Shown here: in pieces, positions 38,356 to 49,606 of the stretch
How positions within the stretch are numbered: position 1 is the first letter of the stretch
Layout of the letters: each line of letters starts with the position of its first letter
NCBI RefSeq assembly: GCF_018320785.1
Contig: NC_054865.1
Location: 40,427,398-40,491,397 of the forward strand
Length of the DNA: 64,000 nt
Source of the DNA: Cheilinus undulatus
Taxonomy: Eukaryota; Chordata; Actinopteri; Labriformes; Labridae
Direction: 5' to 3'
Notes under the pieces: model-generated
Seen by the model: the letters and a program-made list of their open reading frames with translations, nothing else
The model's database searches: none
What the model was told of the DNA's origin: nothing
Translations under genes and position numbers: made by a program

Positions 38356-39504
38356 GAAGTCACAACACAAATGGCTCTGATTGCCTAATCTGATGCAGAC
38401 CAAGGACAAAAACATTGCGTTATTTGATTTCATCTTAAAACTAACTTCAGATCAATCATGTTACAAGATAAAGAGGTGGGGCCTCCTGAAACATCCTGCT
38501 AACTTGCAGATCAGCCATGCTCCTTATAATAGATGACTCAATATCCTTACTGAAACCAAAATAGAGGAGTTATGTAAAAATTCTCCCTCTGTACAGTGTG
38601 TGCCCATAAAGGCATGGACTATTCAGACCTAAATAGTTTTTAACCAGGCTAGAAATATGTTTATTCCTACTATCAAAATGGATATTTTTAACATTGGGTG
38701 TGGGCTTGTAACCTCTGATGCCTCAAGTTTCTTTTTTCACTTCTACTTTGGCCTCACTTTTCAACCACAGGAGGTGCCACTGTGTGTTAAAGGATAACCA
38801 CAGATGATGAAAACAAAGGAAAGAGGGACCATACCACAAGTGAACCATGGAGTCCTGAAGTCCAATCAGACTGGCACAGAACAGACGATCGTCAGTAAGT
38901 TTTGTTTAATTATAATAAGCAGAACTGAAAGATACAGGCTGACATGTGCCCTTATTACATAAAGACAACACACTATTTTTTTTAAATAGCTATTAATCAC
39001 ATGATTTAGTTTCCCTTTCAGCACACTTTGGTTAAGCATCTCCCTGCAGCCTTAGTGATATATAATAAGGCCACCACTGCCCTCGAAGTCTTATTTTACT
39101 TTGGAAAAACTCACAGCTCAGTGGACAAGTCAAAAGTCATCTGCACATTGTGTTATCACAAATTTAGCTTTTTATTGTTTTCCTATTTCCTCTTTAATCC
39201 ATAACAAGTCCTTTTTCTGTGGTAAAGTTCATGTTTAAATATTTGATCTACCTGTAAAAGAATCCAAACGAGAAGTCAGTTAACCTGAGTTAAAGACGGT
39301 AGAAAAATCCAAAATTAAACAAAAATAGTTTTGAATGCAAAATAGTGGAATTCAAACCTGCAATTATTCATAAGCCATCAGCACTCCACAAAAATAGGTT
39401 TTATCAGCAGTCTGGTTTAATCAAATTTTTATGGTATTTCAACCTTTTGGTTAAAAGCGAAGTCAAGTCAGATTACAGGAATGAAAGCAATAACTATATT
39501 TAAA

Positions 39505-39638
39505 GTTCGAACTTTGGGTGACGGAGGTTCAAATCTGACCTTAGGCTTCTCTCCACTCTCATCCCTGTTTCTGGCCTTATCCTCTGTCTCTCTCTTTTAA
39601 GACAGGCATAAAAAGCCCCAAAATAAATCTTTAAAAAG
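39505..39638 (+). repeat. tRNA-derived SINE, 5'-truncated
   Basis: A polymerase III B box GGTTCAAATCT (39526-39536) is followed by a CT-rich body (CTCTCCACTCTCATCC, CTCTGTCTCTCTC) and a tail GGCATAAAAAGCCCCAAAAT ending in A-rich sequence. This is the layout of a very common percomorph SINE. The A box and 5' part are missing or too diverged. Confidence 0.75.
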
Positions 39639-39683
39639 TGGAAACTTTAACCATCGTCAAGCCTCTTTGACTCACAGACTTTA

Positions 39684-40080
39684 CAGTACCTATAAAATGT
39701 ATTCACACCCTTTGATGTTTCATCCTTTTTGATTTTATAAATCAATAAATCAATGAAGTTTTGTAATTTTGACAAAAAATTTCTGATGAGACCAAAATGG
39801 TGCTTTTTGGCCATCAGACAAGACGCTTTATCTGGCGGACACCAATCACTGCACATCACCACAAACACACCATCCTCACTGTGAAGCACGGTGGTGGCAG
39901 CATCATGATGTGGGGATGCTTCTCTGCAGCCAGCCCTGGAGGGCTTGTAAAGGTAGAGGATAAAATGAATGCAGCAAAATCATGCTGGACAACCTTACTC
40001 AGTCTGCAAGAGAACTACTAAATCAATAAAAGGGCGAAAGGTCCAAAGGGTGAATACTTTTGTACAAATTTATACTACTC
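39684..40080 (+). mobile_element. Tc1-like element, internally deleted
   Basis: The left end CAGTACCTATAAAATGTATT follows a TA. The right side has AAAGGGTGAATACTTTTGTA, the inverse of the left. Between them, from 39783, a remnant of the DDE transposase reads SDETKMVLFGHQTRR and KHGGGSIMMWGCFSA, containing the second catalytic Asp and the glycine-rich motif. The N-terminal DNA-binding part and the third catalytic residue are missing. The right limit is approximate. Confidence 0.75.
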
Positions 40081-40196
40081 TGACATGTCTTGTTTCTAAG
40101 AGTCAGATATGGCAACACTCAATAAAGAAGAATATACATATACTGAGCTTTTTTTCAATCTAATCAGTATCAAACAGAGCTGCCCAGTAAAGTCCC

Positions 40197-40230
40197 CTTT
40201 CTTTCTTTCTTTCTTTCTTTCTCTCTCTCT
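40197..40230. repeat. (CTTT)n(CT)n microsatellite
   Basis: Six CTTT units followed by five CT units. Confidence 0.9.
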
Positions 40231-40538
40231 GCAATGTTAAAGCTGCCAGGATTCATACAAGATGTGGTTGCATTTCCAATTGCAGTGGCTCAAAAAAGGA
40301 AAAAAACGAGATAGGAAAAGAAAAACGTGAGTAAAGAAGATCATTCTACTTGGAAAGACTATTTGAATTAGTTTCTTTTTTTAAACGGCTTTTGAAAAGG
40401 TTCTTAATTGACTAACTCACAAATACGAGCATATGGCTGCAAGAGTTATGTAAGTTTTACCACCACAGGTTTCAGTAAATTTCTATGCAAATTTGTTCAG
40501 CTTTTGCATGCAACCTTTTTCTGCTCTGCTCGTCTGCT

Positions 40539-41057
40539 TCACAGAAAAAAGATATTAGTAGGTTGAGCACTGCTGCAAACAGATTTAAATCTATCTAATC
40601 TATGATCCTCCACAGTGGCCGTGTTATCTGTGTCCTCTGAGGGCTCAGCTTCTGTGTTTGTGACTTGAAAGCTTTCTCCCTGTATGTTTGGTGTACTTCT
40701 GTTGGGCAGAGGGTGGGTGTAAATGCCAGTCTCTGCTGAGCGGCTGTCAGTGCCCAGCAGCAGGCCGGAGATTGGTTCAGCTCCCAGTGACAAAGCCGAG
40801 CCTTGCGCTGTGCCGGTAAACTGAAAGGTAAAAGGCTGCCAGCATCAATCAGCTGCAGGGAACAGAGAGAAAAAGAACGAGCATCCTCCTCCCCCACTGT
40901 GGCTGCAGCGGGCTTCCTTTCACAACAAGAGCACACCCCCCACCCCACCCCCTCAACTTACCTCCGTCTCAGACCGTCTGAAAGGGCAAGATGTGGAGGA
41001 AGCTGATTCAGAGTCAAACACTGAACCACCAGCCTCTGTGTTTGTAACGAACTGGAG
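40539..41057 (-). CDS. Unassigned two-exon gene model
   Basis: Exon 40962-41057 has acceptor TGCCATTTCAG and donor GACGGAG|GTAAGT, 32 whole codons starting LQFVTNTEAGGSVFDSES. A 141-base pyrimidine-rich intron leads to acceptor TTTTACCTTTCAG and a 93-codon terminal exon 40539-40820 in the same phase, with EPISGLLLGTDSRSAE, GESFQVTNTEAEPSEDTDN and stop TGA. Both exons carry VTNTEA, and both are Ser/Thr/acidic and low in hydrophobic residues, like a cytoplasmic tail. Further exons would lie above 41057 but none was recognised. An alternative acceptor at 40853-40854 opens a different 85-codon frame that is richer in Arg, Gln, Cys and Trp. I do not recognise the protein and cannot rule out coincidence. 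Confidence 0.3.
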
Positions 41058-41199
41058 CTGAAATGGCATTTCATGAATACTGAGACCCTGCACTATTTTT
41101 GTCCTTTGAGAAACAGTCCAACAAAACCTTTTTACTTGGTGGCTGATGCAGCAGAGTATCACCTTATTGGCTCACCTATTTGTGCCCTTGTTTGTCTTT

Positions 41200-42351
41200 T
41201 CAGTAACTTTGCCTACATACATACTGAGATTGATCTCCATAGGCAGTAGCACCCTTTTATTCTTTAACCTTTGACCCTTTGGCCCATTAGGTTAGTAAAC
41301 GACTAGTCGTTTTAAAATCTATTGGAACCACTCATGCACATTGCTTCAGTCAGCAGCTGCAGAGCATTTATTGCTACACTGTATTCCTTTGGGGTACCTA
41401 GACAATCTATTAAGGTCCACTAAAGGGCTTCCTTTAGCCACCGACAGGCCCTGATTGGTAAACTAAGCATCTAAAACAAGTCATCAGAGATAGTTTTCCC
41501 CTTAAGTGAGAAATTTTATCAGTTAAATAAAGCTGGATGCACACGTGAGTAGCAAAAATTGCTTCTTTTAGTGGACTTAACAGGCTAGTCTGTAATTGCT
41601 CCAAAAGATTTCATTGAAGTGTTTACAGCAGTTGAATGGCTGCTTGCTGAGGCAGTCCACTGGGGAAATTACAAAACAGTTTAGACCTACAAGTCAGTAA
41701 GATAAAAAAAAAATGGGGCCTTGGCTTGAAAATACCCACGTGACATAATATCATAAAAGAAATTTAACATATGCATCTTGTATCTAAATTGACCATTTCT
41801 AGCAAGCAGAAGGAACCATGCAGCAGATGTAACTGTAATCAGTTTAAGATGGGTTTATGGCCAAGACAGCCGTATGTGTATATTATGGTAAATTCTTCTG
41901 GTTGTTTTCTCACTTTCTGCTTCTCTAGCTTCCCTCATTTCCCCTGCTTCTCTATTTCTGCACCTCGCTCCTATTTCTTAACATTTGAGTGCTTGCATTC
42001 AACATGTTGTGAAGGAAATGTGCATAGTGAGCTCCCTCTACAGTTTGAAACCTGGCTACTGCAACTGAATTTTTCTATTGGCTGAGCTGGTACCAAGTGA
42101 AATCTCTTTAGAACAAAGTCATCCAGCTGATGCTAATGTTACAGTGCTTTTAGTAAATCATTTCAGTGAAAGGCGTTCAAAATGCAAATTAAAAATGTTT
42201 TTCTGGGTAGATACACCTCAGCTAAAACCTAGGTTTAGTTATCCTTTAATCTTAATTAAAGGCTTTTTTGTGTTCCCTTTATGTAGGGAAATAGATGTGT
42301 ATTTTAAAATGATTCAACCACTGCCTTTGTACTCTCATTGGTCATTTTTTT
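41200..42351. other. Intergenic, no gene recognised
   Basis: AT-rich sequence. No exon or defined repeat could be supported. Confidence 0.4.
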
Positions 42352-42820
42352 AAGACTCTGTAAAGTGAAATCCAGAATTTGTGTCCTAACACACTAGATA
42401 TGTTGGAATATGGTTGCTGTAAACATGTGAAAACACTGAGATCTACATGTGACTCAATTTTAGAGTGAGACAATTAGCAACATAACATTTTTCACTTCTT
42501 TCCTTGCTTGGTTTAATTTGGGTGGGGCCAGTTTGTAGGCTTGTGATGTCATGAGCCCACAGTGGGGGAATGACCCCTCCCCTCTAACACTACAATATAA
42601 AATCACAGAGCAGTTCATCTCAGTACAGTCTGTTGTTAGCTGATGTCACTGCCTTCATTGAAAGTTAACAGCCAGTTAAATGCTGTTTTTCTGTTCATTG
42701 TGAGATAATTTGCCAAAGTTATAAGTCACAGTGGTCTATGGATCATTTAAAGTATCATAACACAGTGACTTATCATACAACAAACCTAAATAAAGAGCTA
42801 TTGTCACTTTACAGGGTCTT
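42352..42820. mobile_element. MITE with 17-bp inverted ends and TTAA flanks, 469 bp
   Basis: AAGACTCTGTAAAGTGA at 42352-42368 and TCACTTTACAGGGTCTT at 42804-42820 are inverse copies with two mismatches. TTAA stands at 42350-42353 and 42820-42823, which would fit piggyBac-type target duplication. The interior has no open frame of note. Confidence 0.7.
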
Positions 42821-42823
42821 TAA

Positions 42824-43611
42824 ACCTTGAACTCGAGTTCCACCAATTTCCAAAACATTTTTCTTTGTTGTATTTTGCTCCAGCTTGATCTCTTGGCCTG
42901 ACCACTTGACACTTTCCCTACTGTTGTCACTGGTATTGCATCATTCGTATCCATGAGCTTCCATAAAATGTGCAGAAATATGGACAAAAAGAACCACAGA
43001 ATGACTGACCAGCAAACAGAGAAGCGTGATCGATCACTCCACAGAACACGTTTCCACTGCTTCACAGTCCAGTGTTGATGGGCTTTACATCACTCCATCT
43101 GATGCTTGGCATTGGGCTTGATGATGTGAGGCTTGCATGCAGCTGCTCAGCCATAGAAACCCATTCATGAAGCTCCCACTGTAGTTTATTTGCTTACATT
43201 GATGCCAGCACAAGTCTGGAACTCTTCATCTATGGAATCAGCAGAGCATTAATGACTGTAATACACCGTGAGCCTTAGCACTCATTGGCCCCAATCTGTG
43301 ATTTAATGTCTTCTAATGTCTGGCATCATGACTGAGTTGCTGTTGTTCCTAAATGCTTCCACTAACATCGTTTAGAGGTGACTGAATATCCAGCAGGGAT
43401 TAAATTTCTCGAACCGTCTTACTGCAAAGGTGGCATTCATCACAGAAACATGCTTGAAGGTACTGAGCTCTTCAGATCAACCAGTTTTGTATCACAAATG
43501 TTTGCAAATGGAAACTGCATGGCTAGGTGCTTGATTTACACCTGTGGCAACAGGTCTGATTGAAACACCTGAATTCAGTAATAAACAGGTGTGGGCAAAT
43601 ACTTTTGTCCC
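42824..43611 (-). mobile_element. Tc1-like element, copy 1, 3'-truncated
   Basis: The 5' end at 43611 reads (on the - strand) GGGACAAAAGTATTTGCCCA after TA. Decayed transposase sequence follows, parallel to the copy at 45249-46780, including the segment around EWVSMAEQL, and further on QWKRVLWSDRSRFSVC with the Asp of the catalytic SDE-type motif. Frames are broken throughout, and the 3' half is missing or replaced. Confidence 0.72.
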
Positions 43612-45248
43612 TATAGCGTATCTACAGGGAGCATGAGTTTATCTCCTACTGGATGATTCAACGAGGCAGCCAAAGTTAACTGGGAATGACAGTGAAGGTC
43701 ATAACAACTTCTTAGCATGAGCATTAAAATTTAAAATCAGTGCATCTGGATCATTAGAGGCTGAGGAAAAGAATTATTTTCCCTCATCGAACAAACCAGC
43801 CCCAACTATTACATACCATAAATCAGCCTCAAGTGAAATAAGTAAAAATCACATCTATTAATCAAATTCATCAGCTTGCTGGCCAGGGTTTTAAGAACCA
43901 CAGTGAAGAGCCTCAAAAACATTCCTGTGGACTCTGGCCTTAGAAGAAAAAGAAGAACTTAGTCATATTACATCAAAACTTTTAAAAGGAGACATTAAGC
44001 ACCTTTCATGTGTTCACCTTGTCTAGCCTCTGTACTTGTGTTTAGGCCAACCACATTACAGAGCAGTAAAAACAGAGTCCAGGTCTGCTCTGTCTTTCTC
44101 TCTTTACGGCTGACGTCTCTGTCAGTCTGTCTGTTTAGGCTCTGGACAATGTTTCAGCTGTGGTCTTAAAGTGACAGGACTCTTGGCAGATATCTGCGAC
44201 ACACAGACACACCCACGTCTTCCTCGCCACTTCCTGTGCTGTCCAGATATAACAAAGCAACGCTGGGCCACAGTGAGCTGATAGCACATGATTGACAGGC
44301 ACACAGAGGGGGGTTGGTGCCACATTTGAAACTTGAAGCTGTTTCCTTATGCTTCCTGTTTGACACATTAAGAGCGTATGCTTAGGCAGTCTGTCTGTTG
44401 AAGTCTTTGTGCTTGTCTTGGTCACAGTGTTTCCTGTTCAGTTAAAAAAAAAATCGGATTTTTTATTTTTTTTTGCCGTTAAAGGTCATCTTTATTTATG
44501 AGCAAATCTCATGATGAGGCTCATTTCTTCAAAAATCCTTAATTCAAAGGATAAGAAGAAAAGACAAAGTTACATGACTGAAAGAGGATGCCTTTAAGGA
44601 TGGACCAAAATATGCAGAAAAAAACCTCTCCAGGAAACTGTGAGAGAGTTTCCACTTAAGTTAGCAGTTTTGAAATAGAACCATAATAAATACTTTAGGG
44701 GTTATGTGAGTTTATCCCAAGTTTAAAAAAAAAAGTGGTTATATGTACCCAAAGGAAACAATGCAGTTCCTTAAGAATGTCTAAAACACACTAGAGTCAT
44801 GATTTTCCAGTGACCCTCTCTGCAATCTTTTCTTACACAAGAAAAACAGCCACAGGAGCCATTTGAAAATGTTGTGGTGTCTGCTATCATCTGCCTCATG
44901 GTTTCTTATTCACAGTAACACTGTCAGAGTTTATAAAGTGCATCCATCTGGCAGCCTTTTTTGCACATGCAGACAGGCCTGCCCACAGGCCCCAATATGT
45001 CCTTCCAGGTGTCATTTAACAATATTAGCAAATGCAGGTTGGCGCAGGAACATTAGGACTAGCCTTCTGGCTTACTTTCACTTCCTGGGCCTGGCTCAGA
45101 CCAGCTTTTGGAGCCGACTTAAAAGTTTTTTTCTGGCTCATACACAGTCCAACATCAGTGACCTTATAGTAGGTTCATTGGCCCACCCACAAAGTCAGCA
45201 TTACCAAATAAATAAGTTGCAAGTAACTATGGAAATAGGTGAGTAAAT
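43612..45248. other. Intergenic, no gene recognised
   Basis: Lies between the two Tc1 copies. Open frames at 44135-44425 (-) and 44863-45246 (+) show no family features or splice context. Confidence 0.4.
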
Positions 45249-46780
45249 AAGTGAGACAAAAATATTTGGCCACACTTGTTAATTATTGAATTCAGGTGTC
45301 AACCAGACCTGAAAATCAAGCATCTAGCCATGCAGTTTCCATTTGCAAACATGGGTCGTTCTGAAGAGCTCAGTGACTTCAAGTGTCGTACTGTGATAGA
45401 TGCCACCTTTGCAATAAGACGATTCATGATATTTATCCCTGCTGGATATTCAGTCAACTCTATGATATTAGGAAGTGGAAGCATTAAGGAACAACAGCAA
45501 CTCAGCCTTAAAGGGCAAGACCATGCGAAATCACAGAGCTGGGTGAAAGACTGGCAACTTTTACTGCATGATGCATAAAAGTCTCCAACACTCTGCTGAT
45601 TCCATAGATGAAGAATTCTGAACTTACACTTGCATCAATGTAAACACAAAAACTATAGCAGGAGCTTCATGAATGGGTTTCCATGGCTGAGCAGCTGCAG
45701 GCAAGCCTCACATCACCAGGTCAAATGCCAAGGGTCAGATGGAGTGATGGAGTGATAGAGCACACTGGACTGCAGGGCAGTGGAAACATCTTCTGTGGAG
45801 TGATGTCTTTGTTTGGCAGTCAGATGGACAGGTCTAGATTTGGCAGATGCTGGGAGGATGTCATCTGCCTGTGCCAACTGTGAAGTTTGGTGGAGGAATA
45901 ATAACCTCGCAGAGCAGATGGATTTGCCAGTCAATCATCAGGCAAATCCATCCTGAAAAGCTCCAATCCACACTGTTTGTGTCGCACTGAACACAGTTCA
46001 GACCAATCAGTGTCATTTGAGGAGAACAAGGCGGTAGCTATGGGTGGGGCTTAGCTGTTCTGTAGGTAATAGCAATGGCTTCTGCTAGTGTGTTTCAGTT
46101 TGCTCAGAATTATCTGTAGTTTTATCATATTTTCTTGGCCCATTTTTACGTAAAACATATCAAACTACCCAGATAAAACTTTTCCATTTATAGCCATTAT
46201 GCCACGGATCTCTCTGAGCTAGTCATAACCACAGGATCAACTTTCACAGAAATCACTGGAAGCTAATGCCACTACTATAGCCAAGTATCTCATAAGACCC
46301 AACTTCAAAAATCTCAAAATATCCCTTTAATGCTTTGGCATACCAAGACATTTTGGACAATGCTATGCTTCCAATTTTGTGGCAACATTTTGGGGAAGGT
46401 CCTTTCCTATGCTAACATGACTGTGCCCCAGTGCACAAAGCAAGGACTATTAAGACATCATTTGATGAGTTTGGTGTGGAAGAACTTGACTGGCCTGCAC
46501 AGAGCCCTGATCTCAACCCCATCGCACACCTTTGGGATGAACTGGAACAGAGATTGCAAGCCAGACTTTTTTGTCTAAAATCAGTGCCTGACCTCATAAA
46601 TGCTCTACAGCATGAATGGGCACAAATTCACACGAAAACACTCCAAACTCTTGTGGACTGCCTTCCAAGAAGAGTTGAGGCTGTTATAGCAGCAAATGAG
46701 GGTCATCTTCATACCAAAGTACATGTATTTGAATAGAATGTCATTACAGTCCCTGCTGGTGTAGCGGTCAAGCAGCCAAA
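45249..46780 (+). mobile_element. Tc1-like element, copy 2, with nested insertion
   Basis: It starts with GAGACAAAAATATTTGGCCA. From 45350 a decayed transposase begins MGRSEELSDFKCRTVI and continues through SMAEQLQASLTSP to KFGGGI near 45900. From about 46329 it resumes NALAYQDILDNAMLP, then DCAPVHKARTIKTS, VEELDWPAQSPDLNPIAHLW (the DPN...LW catalytic region) and DCLPRRVEAVIAAN. Stops and frameshifts make it inactive. Unrelated DNA from about 45901 to 46328 splits it. It lies inverted relative to copy 1. Confidence 0.82.
45901..46328. mobile_element. Insertion inside Tc1 copy 2
   Basis: Foreign sequence between two halves of a transposase reading frame. It starts with a perfect 12-bp inverted repeat, GATGGATTTGCC (45917-45928) and GGCAAATCCATC (45941-45952), and ends near AATCTCAAAATATCCCTTTA. 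A similar GATGGAT hairpin occurs at the 3' side of the element at 37330-37840, suggesting related non-autonomous elements. Confidence 0.55.
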
Positions 46781-48714
46781 TGAAGGGGGGCAGGCTCTAG
46801 GGAGAAAGGGTTGTGAACCACTGATGTAGAGAATGAAAGTTTAAAATAACAGCTTCAGTTTTCAGGGTGACTGTCTTTGCTAACCTCCATTGGCCTCTCC
46901 ATGCAGCCTGGCCAAAGAAAGCTCTCCCCATTCCCCCATTATGGGCAACCTTCCATACACAAACAAAAACAAGTGTCATTACACAAGTGTTTGCTGGTTT
47001 GTGGCCCAGATTATTTTTCTCAGTGCATATTTACTGACAATTCTTCCTGTCAGCAAGCCTCCATTAGGCCTTGCAGATTATCTCCTTCTCATCTGTAAAG
47101 AGGTAAATCTGTTCATCTGTGTATTGAACAAGTTACAGCTCTGGAAATGCAGAACAAAGACAAGCTTATTGACCTGTAGTGTAGATGTGGTTGATTACTG
47201 AAAAAATAAAGACAAAATGATGCAAAGACTAGTTATAAAAAGGTGAAATCTCACAGCAGCAGCGTGGATACTAAGCTATCACAGAGAAACGCTCTGCAAA
47301 CATCCCCAGCTCAGTTTATCGGGTTAATCTTTCACCTCTCAATCTCAATCTGATGTAACTAATGTCTCTACATGTACAGCTGGACTGCTCTCCTCGACCC
47401 TGTGCTGTATCCGGCTTACTTGACATGATGTGGTATTTAATATGGGTCGGACTGGAGTCACAGGAGTCATACTCAACAGATGGAGCATGTCAGAAGCTGA
47501 AAAATGTCTTGGCTTGTGCCTTTTGGGAGCTGAACCCTGCCTTCCAAAGAGTAGGTCACAGTGAAAACGTTTCCATCCATCAGGCCAAGAGAGCTAGATG
47601 ACCACTGTTTAACATCCTAGTTTGACTGTGTCAGTCCACAGAGAGCTCAGGGCTCCGAGAGCCACCAAAGTGACTCTTTCAAAGTAAATCGACCATACTG
47701 TCACTGCATGAATGACCTCAATAGCATGTTTGCTTCATGCAGACTCCTGTCTTCACTAGGATGGTCCAGCTTGGAGACCAAAAGGGAAAAGAGCCTCAGT
47801 GAGACATGAAAATTTTGCATTGTGATTTGCATTGCTTCATAACTTCCTCTTATGGATGAGACACCACTCTTTATGCTGCCTTTGTGTCAAACTAGCACAC
47901 CTAAAAGCAGCATTATTACAGTGCAGCCTAACCCAAATAAAAAGTAACCCATAAATCTCAAACTTTTGTTAGGCTGGTGGACATTTATATTTTTAGTACT
48001 TTCCTTTAACCACACGATAATCTCGCCTTTATTTGCAGATGTCAGAGCCTGAATGTACATGTCAGCTCCTGGAACTTCCTCATTTAAAGGCCTGGGGACG
48101 CAGAAGTCTCTCTTCCCTTTTTCAGCTTTTACTTGCCTTTCCAACTTCCTGTTAATAGGTCAGTCCACCCTAATGAAAAAATCCATGCATTCCCTTCTTA
48201 ATCAGTGCATCCTATGGGCTTTATTGTTGTCTGGTCCAAGTTTTGAAAAGGCCAAACGCTGGATAAGCTTTGCAAATCAGCTAAAGTCATAAATACTGTA
48301 ATGTGTAGCATCAATTGACATGCTGTACTTGCTCCTTTTAAAACAAACATTTTATAAATAGAGCATTTGTGACTAAGCCAAACAGACTGGCAGTGAATGG
48401 AATTTTATTTGTGCTTTGATGCAAAGCATAATTAAAAGCAAATCCCCCCCTTCAGAAAAAAACATCCTGCTGACAGGCTGGTCGTGGGAACTGAAGTAGT
48501 ATGTAGAAATAGAGAGAGAAAACACTGAAAGTTTTTCATTGAACACATGAAGCAGTCTCTTAAATGTTGGCAATGTTGTGAGGCAGTATTTCTAAACCTA
48601 GACAAGACAGAACACTGTCAACCAAGACACTGTTCTACGTTATCATCATTCAGTTTTTCTGAAAATACATTTATCTTCAAAATGGAGAGCAGTGTGTGAA
48701 AGCTGAACAGGAAA
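46781..48714. other. Intergenic, no gene recognised
   Basis: An 85-codon frame on the - strand (47887-48144) ends in a hydrophobic stretch, but nothing else supports a gene. Confidence 0.4.
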
Positions 48715-49085
48715 AATACTCTAACTCTAAAATGGGCATCCCCCAGGGATCAATTCTCAACCCTTTTGTTTTTAATCTATTTATAAATTATTTTCCATAA
48801 ACTTTTCCGGAGGCTGGCTTCCAGCTTTATGTTGATGATGCAATCATTTGTGCTCCTGCTAAGTCTTCTAGCAAGGCAGCACAGATCCTAACCTGCTACT
48901 TGTATGAAGTCCAGCAGTGGCTGGATTGCAATTATCTTGTTTTGAAACTAAACAAAACAGTGTTGATGTAGTTCTTTAAATGTTTTAATGTTAAGATGAA
49001 GAATGAAAAAGTTGAGGAAGTTAATGAATTCAAGGTCTTAGGAATAATCTTAGATCCATAGCTCAAATTTGATAAACGTGTAGTC
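48715..49085 (+). pseudogene. Decayed non-LTR retrotransposon reverse transcriptase fragment
   Basis: Translation reads KMGIPQGSILNPFVFNLFIN, then QLYVDDAIICAPAKSSS with the Y-x-D-D catalytic box of reverse transcriptase, then EVQQWLDCNYLVLKLNKT and VEEVNEFKVLGIILDP. These are motifs of LINE reverse transcriptases of the kind common in fish. Stop codons interrupt the frame, both ends are missing, and the 3' side abuts a Tc1 remnant. Confidence 0.8.
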
Positions 49086-49604
49086 TTATTTGGTCTGCAA
49101 GAGAGCTACAGTTTAGGGGAAGATTTCTTTTCCAGTGAGATGATGACCCAAAGTACACAGCGAAGCTACACAGAAAGGGTTTAATGAAAACATGATGAAT
49201 GTTCTGGAGTGGCTGAGTCAAAGCCCAGATTTCAATCCAATTGAGAATTTATGGCTGAATTTGAAAATTGCTGTTCACACCTGATCAACAGTGCAACTTC
49301 ACAGGGCTTGAGCAGTTTTGCAAAGGAGGAGTGAAACTGCAGTATCCAGATGTGCAAGGCTGATTAAAATCTAAGACTCAGTGCTGTGATTGTAGCAAAA
49401 GGTGTACCTACTAAAAACTGACTTGAAAGAGGGGGACGATTTATGCAGTCCTTAATTTACAATACATATTTAAATTTAATTGGCATTACTCTGTTGAAAT
49501 CTGTATTCACCTTGAAATTAAAGCATTTTTTTTGCTTTTTCTGTTGTTTATAAAATCAATAAAAAGGTAAATCATCCACAGGGGTGAATACTTTTTAGGC
49601 ACGG
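49086..49604 (+). mobile_element. Tc1-like element, 3' part
   Basis: Broken transposase reads DDPKYTAKLHRKG and VLEWLSQSPDFNPIENLW, the catalytic Asp and the DFNPIE region. The element ends GGGGTGAATACTTTTTAGGC then ACGG before a TA at 49605-49606, the same terminal family as the element at 39684. Confidence 0.78.
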
Positions 49605-49606
49605 TA

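Noticed and set aside
40595..40948. 117-codon alternative frame on the - strand overlapping the unassigned gene
   Set aside because: Reachable by an alternative acceptor, but its composition (Arg, Gln, Cys, Trp) does not continue that of the upstream exon, while the other frame shares VTNTEA with it.
44863..45246. 127-codon open frame starting with a hydrophobic stretch
   Set aside because: Runs up to the Tc1 copy, low complexity of support, no conserved features.
46752..46790. GGTGTAGCGGTCAAG resembling a tRNA or SINE A box
   Set aside because: It fits better as the decayed 3' terminal region of Tc1 copy 2; no B box follows.
47887..48144. 85-codon - strand frame ending in a hydrophobic, membrane-like segment
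   Set aside because: Single short frame with no start context, splice signals or similarity I can name.
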